Below are positions 54,919-64,000 of a stretch of 64,000 nt of DNA, in pieces (positions within the stretch are counted from its first letter, which is position 1; each line of letters begins with the position of its first letter). The stretch covers positions 9,598,274-9,662,273 of the forward strand of contig CM055106.1 in the NCBI GenBank assembly GCA_029204225.1. Reading direction: 5' to 3'. The stretch comes from Diphasiastrum complanatum (taxonomy: Eukaryota; Streptophyta; Lycopodiopsida; Lycopodiales; Lycopodiaceae). Below the pieces are notes generated by a model, which saw only the letters and a program-made list of their open reading frames with translations, had not been told where the DNA came from and did no database searches. The translations under genes and the position numbers were made by a program.

Positions 54919-57163
54919 CTGCGGAATTAATATCAGTTCCAATTGCATGAATTTGAGTATGTAGAAAGAAATTGGTGTGGGGACTTTGTAGTGTTTCCCG
55001 TTGCACCATAATCTAACACAATTTCAGCATTTGATCATTCTGCATCACACCACGAAAGCACGGATGTAACTCGGGACGGTAGGAAGAAGAATTTCAAGAG
55101 GACGCTAGTTTTTTTGTCACAGAGAGCAGCACGCAAGCCAGAAGCTATCTTGTGACAAGAAATATAACTATCAGGGGTGGTTATCTTAGCTGATGTCTAA
55201 TGATCTACAGCAGATGCAAGATTGCTGAAACTGAACCGATAGTAGTTGTTATAGATGCTTGTAAATTTGTGATTGAATGTAGCTATAAGCAAGTACTGCT
55301 TCTCGATTTGGAGTTATATGGTCAGCTGTAGTACTTGTATCCAAACCCGATTTGGAATTGCATTGCAGGAAATGCGGTTTCAACTTGGGTAGGTTTTATT
55401 TCATTATGATGTGAGTTTAAGTTCTTCGATAACTGGAAATCAGGTGAGTGTGCGTTTCTGTGCATCTCAAGGAATTTCGAACTTCTCAGCATGCTGCAGT
55501 ATGTTCCACACTTTTCTCGAAGCTTCATGTTTGGTTGATGATTTGAAGGAAACCATAAGAATGCTCTCTCTTTCTCCCTGAGACCACAGTAGACTTTAGG
55601 TTCCTCTTTCTGACATGTTTGGCTGTCACTCCTCTGCTTCTTTCATTCCTTCATTTAGCACTAAACGAGTGGATTAGACTGATTTCATATGCCATTCAGA
55701 ATGAGATCCCGGGAAGTACTTTTATAAAACCCTTGGATTGCGTTTTCATCTAACTTGTCAGTGCTACTCCACCGGTATAGTTTGGCAGCTGGTTTCTTTT
55801 TGGATGATTCTCTAGATGGCAGCAGGTCTGCTGATAATATCTCCCTATCTTGTCAATGAGAAAGTGTACAGCATTTTAATTTGGAAGAATAGATACATCG
55901 GTGTTGTTAGAAATTTGATCTCTCTCTCTCTCTCTCTCTCTCTCCCCAAAAGAAATATATCTTGAAAATTGACATGGGACTTCTCTTATATCTCAAGTGT
56001 CGATCTCTGATTTCGCTACCATTTGCATTCTCGGACTCAAACCTATGGCTGTCTGTTGCTGCTTTGTTCTTGGACTCGATATATCGTGAATCATATCATT
56101 TGACAGCTAAGGTGCACTTGAAATCATATTTCTAAGCAATTTGGAATAAGAGGTGACTTATCCGGCTGTCCCTCTTGCACTTCTCTGTTTCCATTCTGAT
56201 ATTGGTGGACAAACGTTGGAAAACATTATGTTTGCGCTTTATGAACCTTTGGATAGGAGGGTCGGTTCTTTATGCTCAGCTACTGTATAATCATTGCAGC
56301 TGTATGATACTGCTTCAGAATGCTAAACTGTATTAAGAAGAATGGATGTATTCTGAATATTTCCATAGTCTGCTGGAGGTCAAGGAGACTTCCTACGTTT
56401 GGAGATCGAACCATTCTGTAAGAGTGATGCTCAAGCTGCTGGTGCGCAATTTTACAGATATCGTACTTAAGTCCGTAAAGTGCTTAGTGAATAGCAAGGC
56501 AGTAAGATAATATACGAAAGTTATAAATCAAGCCAGCGTTTTGTAATAAGAGATTGCCTAGTTGTAGTCTCCTTGATTGGGTTGACTTGTGTGATTTAAT
56601 TAGTACGACAAATGCGCCCTTAGAATGTCGTCGCTTGATTTTATTATGTCTAATATTGGAATCTGGACTATGTCTGGATGGTAGGATTAGTAGAATCTAA
56701 AAGCCAGATAAATCCAGCTTTATCAGGGAGAAGTAGCTCAAAACGGAATGGGTACGAGATGCAACAACATGATCAGTTGTATGTACAGCATCCTGCAGGG
56801 AAAACAAAGCAGACAGATTACAGAAAAAAATTGGGTGGGTATGTCCAACAAAAACAGTAACTAAATACTAGTAGGTTTCGGATTAATAGTTACATGTATC
56901 GTAGCTAGGAAGAAAAAGAACCTGAATTGGAGATTTAATAAGGCGTCGATTCTCCCTTCCAAGGAAAAAAAAAATGGGTCACAAAGATAATGTAAATTCA
57001 CATACCTCCACTAAGGTATTTGAATTCACATGATCTTTGAGATGTACTTGAATAGTGCTAAGCATCAAGAAACTGCATGGCTATCAATTGACATTTGTCT
57101 ATCTTGTGGGCGACACTTAATGGAAATGATAGGTAATATTTGAATACCATCACTACGACTTAG
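54919..57163. other. 3' flank of the GARP gene, no gene recognised
   Basis: Probably 3' UTR at its start. (CT)n of about 13 units lies at 55919-55944. No transposon protein block was seen. The small frame at 56678-56860 has no recognisable feature. Confidence 0.5.
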
Positions 57164-57800
57164 GGGGGGGAAGGCCCTGCCCGAGGGCGAGGGCCTTCCG
57201 TGGGGCATTATGAACTGTCTGCTTGAAAATTCTGTGGAGGAGGTGCATCCAAAATACACACGAACTTTGAGCACTGAGCATTACGAACAGCTTAATTCTT
57301 TTATTTGAACTTCTAGTTGATTGTCCTTATGTCTCAAAGATGCATTTGTCCGCTACCAAACAATTCTTGGTACAATGTTTTTTTATTACCACTCTAGACA
57401 CCGCCAACAACAATGATAAAAATTGATAGGATTACAATCAGGTAGGTCTAATTCATCAAGTCACACTAACCCGTTTTGATTATTATTATTGTCGACAAAT
57501 CTCTGAACACCTATGCAAAGAACCTACAACATCATTATGTTGCATTGGTGTCCACAAAATTTTTGCTTGATGCTTTCTTGATTGACGTACCATTCGGCCG
57601 ATGATGATAGCCCGAGGTAGAAGGCCCTTCCCAACAAAATGACCTTCCGCCTACTTTTGTTTTTCCTTCTTTTTTTTTTGTCGTAAACTCTTTTTACATG
57701 CACCTTCCACATCTCGGAAGGTGCATGTAAAAAATTTTGAAAAAGAAAAAGGAGGCGCAAATATCACATTCTATGAGGCACCTCCTTTTTCTTCATGGAA
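57164..57800. repeat. Hairpin-rich segment, possibly a small DNA transposon
   Basis: It holds a GC-rich hairpin with arms GGAAGGCCCT (57169-57178) and AGGGCCTTCC (57190-57199), a perfect 18-bp stem TTTTTACATGCACCTTCC (57691-57708) with its complement at 57716-57733 around a 7-nt loop, and a further pair GAAAAAGGAGG/CCTCCTTTTTC (about 57745 and 57781). GGAAGGGC/GCCCTTCC-like ends recur at about 57168 and 57620. No transposase was seen. Confidence 0.45.
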
Positions 57801-58271
57801 AAGCAAAAAATGATTTTACGCCATGCATTATAGGAGTTCTAAATCCAAAAAGAACCCTTTATAAAGATTATTTTTATATGTTTTCTCAATCAAAACTTCA
57901 AATATGAAATCTACGTACGCATAATTTTTTAGTGGTAAGTCCGATTTCAGCGAAGTTTGGTGTGTTGGAAAGCATTTGTCGATGAGCGCTTTCCAATGAT
58001 ATCTTACATAACATACTTCTGAGTTACGATTAAAAAGTTATGGCAAGTCAAAAATATTAGTTGAAAATAGTGCTATAATGCAAAAGAGATGTTTCCATGA
58101 GTTCTTCTAAGGTCCTTTGCTCCCCTAATGTTAGACATACTTGAACTTAGTACCTGTCAAATGAATAATAGCCATGATTGAACAAAATACGAAGAAAATG
58201 AATAATAGCCATGATTGAACAAAATACGAAGAAAATCTAAGATCCAAAATTATCCTAGATATAGATCTAGG
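57801..58271. other. No gene; contains a perfect tandem duplication
   Basis: AT-rich. 58161-58197 and 58198-58234 are identical 37-bp copies (ATGAATAATAGCCATG...). Nothing else was recognised. Confidence 0.7.
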
Positions 58272-59116
58272 TGTTGAATATACTAATTTTAGGACCATAA
58301 ATGGATTTTCACTTGATCCTCAAGAGGTGCTGGATGCTAGTTCTATTGATCTTTTACAATTCTATTGATTGGATCTTGATCTAGATGAAAAACATGCACT
58401 TAGCTAGCAAGAACAAGAAGTAAATGATCAATTAAGTGGATGGGCGATTTCACACGTGTCAAGACCTGTCAAAGTACAAACAAAGGGCAGAGAGCAAATT
58501 ACATTAACTTAAGATAGCATTCATTACACAAAAACCTCGCACAAATGGAAGAAACAACTCGGATTTGCCTCAAAATGATCTCCAAAAGCTCTTTCATTAG
58601 CATCAATGATCATACTTAAATAGATCAAGTACATTTTGACCTCCTCTATTGATTCAGTAGGTTTGGCACGTTTGAGAAGGCCACATAATCATTAAATCCA
58701 CAAGTCAATGCAAAATATCCATCCACCTCTTGATCCCAAACTTGGTGACTTGGCCTCACCAAGATTTTCTTTGATTTGAGAAAATCTCCCACTTACATAA
58801 CTTACTCCTATGATCAAGTACTAATATTTTCCAGATATGTACACGTGTGGGAAATCCCCTTTACACATGGTAAATCATCATATGTAAAAGGATTTAGATA
58901 ACCATCAAGCTAGACATTAACAAATGGCACTTTTTCAGTTGACTAACTTTTTTGTCTAGTTCAGTACAGCTACATAGATCAAGTTTTTTCATATTAAGAA
59001 TGATCAAATGAGTCTAGGCCTACTATTCACATGTGTGAATAGGCTCCACATATTTGTGATCAAAATATGTACAAAAAATAATGAGATCTAAAGCTATATT
59101 TTTCCCATTTTAACAC
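58272..59116 (-). repeat. Copia 3' LTR
   Basis: Minus-strand TGTTAAAATGGG starts at 59116, right after the purine-rich AGCTAGGAG and the RNase H stop. The LTR probably ends ATTCAACA at 58272 (845 bp). The right end is firm and the left end inferred. It carries TTCACATGTGTGAA (about 59029) and ACACGTGTGGG (about 58848). Confidence 0.6.
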
Positions 59117-59118
59117 TC

Positions 59119-60165
59119 CTAGCTTGGTAAATCTAATATACATCTATCTACAACACCAAGTGCTAATCTTAACTTGATAAATAAGTCCTCTGGCAAGGAC
59201 ATAGTGAGAATATTAGCTATACATTCTGAAGAAGATACATGTTGAAGCTCGATCTCCTTGGCTTGTACCTTCTCCCTCACAAAGTGGTGAGCTATCTCGA
59301 TGTGCTTGTATCTAGCATAGAAAGTAGGATTGGTAGCAAGTTGTTGGGCTGATTGATTGTCACAATATATCAATGGGATCTCCTCAGCCTGCATCACATG
59401 AAGCTCCTCCAAAATTTTCTTAGTCATTTGATCTCCCTGGTGCTTGATGTCAAGGCCTTATACTCGGATTCAATTGAAGACAATGAAATAGTATCTTGCT
59501 TTTTGGAAAGCCGAGATACCACTCCACCACAAAGGAATGTAACAAAAGCACTTGTGGACTTTCTATCCACCTTATCACTTAAAAAATCAGAGACTAACTA
59601 TGCTCTTAAACACAAATTAGTCCCTTGATAGATGATGCCAAAGTTTCTTATAGCCAAGATGTATCTTAACACTCTTTTGGAACTTTTCTAATGACAAACT
59701 AGTGGACTTTGCAAGAATTGACTCAACTTGCTTACAATATAACTAAGATTTGGTCTAGTTATAGCCAAATAGATTAAGGAGCCTATAGCTTTCTATAGAG
59801 TGTGATGTCCTCAAAGGCTACTTCATCATCATAGTATGGAGATTTTTACATTGTGCTCCATAGGAGTTTCTATCCCTTTACAATCTTTCATCCCAAATCT
59901 TTTCAGGATGGATGAAGCATATTTTGATTGAAAAATGGAACTAAAATATTTACTTTTAGAGACTTCTATGCCAAGAATGAAATGTAGAAGTCCTAGATCT
60001 ACCATTCTAAACTCTTTAGACAAAGCAATCTTGAAATCTCTTATGCCACCAAGATCATTTCCTGTAAGAATGATATCATCAACATAAATGACCAATACAA
60101 TGATCTTGCCATCGCTAAGTTTATAGAAGTTGGTGTAGAACAACTGATCAAACAAATCTTGATTC
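59119..60165 (-). pseudogene. Copia RT (catalytic half) and RNase H
   Basis: Minus strand: FYKLSDGKIIVLVIYVDDII, LTGNDLGGIRDFKIALSKEF, DLGLLHFILGIEVSKSK (60155-59829), then decayed thumb sequence, SRLSKKQDTISLSSIESEYK (about 59510-59455), and LIYCDNQSAQQLATNPTFYA, HIEIAHHFVREKVQAKEI, SSECIANILTMSLPEDLF (59427-59119). YVDD is intact. Frames break between 59829 and 59427. RT upstream of YVDD and all earlier domains are missing: another LTR begins at about 60166. Confidence 0.8.
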
Positions 60166-60936
60166 TACTAACAAAGCATGCAGTTTACTTGACAAAGGAT
60201 AAGAAGCAAATGCTAACTCGAAACATTTTTATTCGTGATCAACCTCAAAGGATTCGAAAACTTTGTCTTGCAGTCAACTCAAAAGATTTGTGAAACAGTT
60301 ACTAGTAGAAGCTTGTGGCTTTCTTGTTGAAGCTCGAAAGATTCATGAACAGAATCTTGTCGCGAAAATATTTTGTTTCATGTTCAAACCTCAGATGTCG
60401 TGAAATTGTCACGAACAATTCGTGAAATGTTCTGGATTCTACTTCAAGCTCAGACACTGTCATCTGTCGTGAACAATTCGCGAAACACAAAGCTAAGACA
60501 AAGAGATAGACTGTCGTGAAATATTCGAGAACAAAAATTATTTGACCCTTGAAAATGAAGCATCTATTTGGATATAAACCGTCGTCAATGGTTAGATCTA
60601 TTGTTACAGAATTGAAAGGCCAAAAGACCTATCCTGTAGCAATATAAATACATGTGCCATCAGAGACACAACAGCAAGATAAGACAACAAGAGATGTATA
60701 TTGAGTCAGATTCAGAATTATAAATTCATATTTGATCAATAGTTTCTAGTTGTCTAAAATTATCTTAAGTTGTCTCTTACTTCCGCCGCATAATTTTTGC
60801 ATGCATATTCAATCAAAACTAATATTGCTCTATTAGTACATAGATCAGATATAATCCCGAATGAAGACATTGATATTAGTTTGATTTATTCAAACTTTCA
60901 TTGTGTTCTCTATGGAAGAATAATTATCATTTTTCC
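60166..60936 (+). mobile_element. 5' LTR of a copia deletion derivative
   Basis: It precedes the PBS array at 60937 and contains a TATA-like AATATAAATA (about 60640) and repeated TCGTGAA motifs (60230-60520). The left boundary is set only by the end of the RT fragment. Confidence 0.5.
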
Positions 60937-61041
60937 TATAGTGGTATCAGAGCATACGGAATTAAATTTGCTACATTGATATCAGAGAATACGAAATTAA
61001 ATCTAATATAGTAGTATCAGAGCGAACAGAGTCGATACAAT
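60937..61041 (+). repeat. Three tandem 35-bp copies of a primer-binding region
   Basis: 60937-60971, 60972-61006 and 61007-61041 each carry a TGGTATCAGAGC-like core: GTGGTATCAGAGCATACG, TTGATATCAGAGAATACG and GTAGTATCAGAGCGAACA. Only the first keeps the full methionine-tRNA match. A further partial unit may follow (ATAGTATC, 61041). Confidence 0.85.
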
Positions 61042-61079
61042 AGTATCTTTGCACCTCTCTCAGAATTCTTCATATATCC

Positions 61080-61761
61080 ATTAGCAAGCCGCTATCTGGA
61101 GGTTATTTAGAAATGGAAGATGTCGTCGATCATCAATATTCAGGCTAAGATCACTACGATCTTGGATCTAGAAGGTTCAAACTACTTGATTTAGAAAATT
61201 AAAGACTACATCAAATTATCTTCAGAATTGTATTCCGAAATCTCGAATATCAGATAAAACTCCTCATGAGATACGGTGGAAGTCGAAGCCAAATCTTGCG
61301 CATGTTCAGACATTTGGATGCACATTGTATATGTACATACCAGATAAGTTGAGAAATAAACTCGATGAAAAGACAGAACAAGGTTTTCTGGTAGGATTCG
61401 AGTTACATTCTTCATATTATTGTGTCTATGTACCTGAAACTGGCAAGATAAAAGTTGTTCGAGATGTTAAATTTGATGAGTTGAAATACAAAGCAGACAG
61501 TGATCGGCTATGAAATTCTCAAAAACTATTATGAGCTACCAACGACGACAACAGAAAAACAAGTAGAAGATGGAAGAGAATCACCAAATTCAGAGGGAGG
61601 TCAAGATCGAATACCAGACAAACTCGAATCACCAGTTCAAATTCCAGCAGAAAAGGTCGAATTGAAATCAAAACCTGCAGAATCGAACTCGAAACTGTTG
61701 AAAATTGTCACTTCTCACTTGACATTGTTTATTATACATAAAGATCAAACATTAGAACAAT
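61080..61761 (+). pseudogene. Copia deletion derivative: gag start joined to integrase C-terminus
   Basis: After the leader, the plus strand reads a gag start (ITTILDLEGSNYLI, about 61140-61190, with a stop for Trp). At about 61250 it passes directly to the integrase C-terminus: FGCTLYMYIPDKLRNKLDEK, TEQGFLVGFELHSSYYCVYV, GKIKVVRDVKFDEL (61325-61513), then a spacer rich in Pro/Glu/Lys (61500-61766). Protease, most of integrase, RT and RNase H are absent, so it could move only with proteins supplied by others. Confidence 0.7.
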
Positions 61762-62290
61762 GTTGATGATCTAATTTCACACATGTGGAGCTTGTTCCCA
61801 CGTGTGAAAAAAATTACTTTTCATACTTGTATATATCTAATTTGATTTTGTATCAATCTAGTTAGTGTGAACATGATATGACTAGTCTTTAGTCAAGTTG
61901 ACTAGTCATCTAGAAATTAGCTTTTCCTTGCATGTGCATGAGTAAATGCTCCCACATGGCAAGTGGATGTTCACACGTGTGTATAGAGTTCTAGAAGATA
62001 AGAGTTGACCTTTTTCCTTAGATCCTATTTTGTAGGAAATATTCCTATATTCTAGGAGACTAGCTCTTTGGATTTTAGCCATATTCTAGAAGGTCAACTT
62101 TGGATAAGGATCAAGGATGGATCAAATGGATAAATTTGAGTGATGTGGCACTCTTCACACGTCTGAAGACCTGATGGAATGTACCAGACTCGTGGATGTA
62201 CTTGATCCATAAAAGGATCATCATTTTGCTAGTGAGATTGATGAGATTTTTGCATTCTACACTTTTGTGAGATTTCTAGTCATTAGAATT
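61762..62290 (+). mobile_element. LTR-like segment
   Basis: Starts TGTTGATGATC. It contains TTTCACACATGTGG, CCCACGTGTGAAAA (61798-61811) and TTCACACGTGTG (61970-61981), the motif shared by copia LTRs in this window. It has no PBS downstream and may be the 3' LTR of another element or a solo LTR. Confidence 0.4.
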
Positions 62291-62309
62291 GCCTCTTCGT
62301 CATTGGTCC

Positions 62310-63820
62310 TACAATCTTTCCTTCCTTCAATACAACTATTTTAGGTGGTTTTATTATTGATTCATCTGGAATATCTCGAACTCCAAATCTCATAGGATCC
62401 ATGTGATTGAGAATCTACTCATCTATAAGCTCTGCATTTTTGTCGTAAGTCAAGGCGTGACTAACATGAATTAGATCATCTTCAATCACATCTGGAATCG
62501 GATCAGTTAATATCCAAGCTACGTTCATCATATTCAATGGAAAAGTGATTTGCATATCCAAAGTTTGATCTGGTAAAGGAATCTCGCTCAATTCAAATTG
62601 ATTATCTCATTGACACATATAGCCTATTATACAATCCACTATTGCAAGAGCTTGGTTCCAATTGACAGTATTGGTTTGAGAGTCATAATGAACTCCCACA
62701 GTCTTCACTTTTCGATCACAGGTAAGATCCGTTGTTGATGAATCATCATTCTCTTTTTGGACTATTGGCTTGTGATTGGATCAACTTTGACTGCATGCTC
62801 ATGATTCTCAAAAGTAATTTTTCTGGTGCCCCAGTTATGAATTACTTGCGCAACTCGTAACCATGGACGGCCCAATAAGACACGACGGTAAACCTTCGAT
62901 GTGTCAGGTAAGTCCATTACTAAAAAAGTCATGACAAACTAAACTCCAGTGATTTTGACAGGTATATCTTCTATCCTCTACCAGATTTTTCAAGTGAGGA
63001 ATGGATTTCTCCTAATGTAGCAATTTCAGCAAAAAAGAGAGTCCCGATCTTCTCTCAACCGTTACTTGGAAGTTGTATATTCTGGAGCAAAAGAAGCATA
63101 TGGCAAAGCCAGATGAGCCTACAATAACCTACAATAATTGCCACCACCTTTAATGTCACAACCACGGCATCGTATCTTGTACAATTCAACAAAATGGTCA
63201 GACAATCAAGTAAAGCCAGTATTACAACAAGAATAGCCATAATAGGCAAGACTGTTTGAATCTTATGATGGATCAAGCCAAAAGCCAATTTGTTCAATAG
63301 CAGACACACAATTTTCCAATCTACATTTTTCCACAATCAACACGCATATTGCTTTGGATGTTTGTATTTTGAATCAAAACAATTGGCAAGGAACCTCAAA
63401 TATCTAGCATGTCCTCAGATAGTAATGTTACCGCCTGATAGCAATCCGTTCATGTTAGTCTGCGAGTTGCAGTCTCATTTGCTACTTAATCCACATTTAC
63501 ATCATTTATTTGCTATCAATGTCAAACATGACGTAATGAAAATGGCTCCAACATGAAATGTACTCCATGAGGTGCTGGTTGAGCTGCTTGAATGCTATAC
63601 AGCTGGGAAACATTGTGAATATAACTTTGGAATATCTCGATGGTGGCGTTGGATGCATAAATCTTGCTCAAGGTAAGTTTTACGATAACTAAAACGCATG
63701 TTATGTTTTGATCCTGTAAGATCATGAGAATTGCATGTGGTGTTATACTTACAATAAAAAGATATTCTAAATACAAAGTCACAATAAAGATTTTTTGAAT
63801 TTGAAGTCAAATGGGAAAAA
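62310..63820 (-). pseudogene. Decayed retroelement gag-protease region
   Basis: Minus strand: IEDIPVKITGV, FLVMDLPDTSKVYRRVLLG and RPWLRVAQVIHNWGTRKITF (about 62990-62795) read as the C-terminal half of a retropepsin-like protease (LLGRPWL core). Before it, at 63400-63060, are Cys-rich coding-like pieces (YYGYSCCNTGF, IRCRGCDIKGGGNYC) that may be zinc-finger or gag remnants. At 63810-63530 there are further frames without recognised motif. A gypsy element is the likeliest source; an old pararetrovirus-like copy cannot be excluded from these pieces. Confidence 0.4.
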
Positions 63821-64000
63821 CAAGTCTGACATTCTCGAAAAAGTGGACACTTAGTGGATCGTCACACAACCAAAATGAAAGGTGGGTTAAGGATGTACTC
63901 TGTCTGCCCCGAGCAGTAGATTCCTTCACGTCCTCTCATCAAAAGTAGAAAACGCCAGATCAAAGAGTCCAAACAATATCTTGTACACCCAGTCCCAAGA
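63821..64000. other. Window end, nothing recognised
   Basis: No coding block or repeat signature was recognised in the last 180 bp. Confidence 0.4.

Noticed and set aside
56678-56860. 60-residue frame downstream of the GARP gene
   Set aside because: No recognisable motif, no splice context, short enough for chance.
62310-63820. Endogenous pararetrovirus copy
   Set aside because: Only a protease-like end and Cys-rich scraps are visible; no movement or coat protein block was seen, so a gypsy origin is more economical.

Overview
The window is plant nuclear DNA dominated by nested, mostly broken LTR retrotransposons. The evidence is Ty1/copia elements with the plant methionine-tRNA primer site TGGTATCAGAGC, Ty3/gypsy elements with a TTGGCGCCGTTGCCGGGG-type site, CACTA and MULE-like transposase remnants, and one spliced plant-type GARP (G2-like MYB) transcription-factor gene. 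I cannot fix the lineage beyond land plant. No tRNA, rRNA or CRISPR array was seen.

Left part (1-14 kb): a degenerate MULE-like transposase gene runs off the left edge on the minus strand. It is followed by a degenerate GTATCGAAAAATT array, LTR debris, a gypsy gag stub, a minus-strand copia gag-to-integrase block (4.8-7.0 kb) with its LTR, copia reverse-transcriptase scraps, two more LTRs, a CACTA TNP2-type remnant (10.74-11.62 kb) and a second copy of the same minus-strand copia family.

Middle part (14-49 kb): the best preserved mobile element is a complete copia structure at 14192-20343. It has 676- and 682-bp LTRs, a perfect 5-bp target duplication (TTTTC), PBS, polypurine tract, and a full gag-PR-IN-RT-RNaseH series broken by several frameshifts. 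Around it lie partial copia elements in both orientations, a large gypsy element (29.85-36.0 kb) whose integrase is fused in frame to a copia integrase, a second gypsy fragment inside a copia leader (45.95-47.34 kb), and an inverted pair of one gypsy LTR carrying a GA/TC microsatellite (24.1-24.8 and 48.7-49.4 kb). Two copia-derived blocks (25.6-26.2 and 36.8-37.4 kb) carry long open frames where reverse transcriptase should be. A small unrecognised spliced gene remnant lies at 37.4-37.9 kb.

Right part (50-64 kb): the window's only apparently intact host gene, a GARP factor in six phase-consistent exons (51902-54918, 487 codons plus stop), sits in a roughly 8-kb stretch with few recognisable transposons. 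Beyond it are hairpin-rich DNA, a minus-strand copia 3' half, a copia deletion derivative with a threefold repeated primer-binding site, and a decayed retroelement protease region.

The signal I consider most worth following is the palindrome CACACGTGTG (and its CACATGTG decay form). It recurs in the U5 side of LTRs from several different copia families, close to the primer-binding site.
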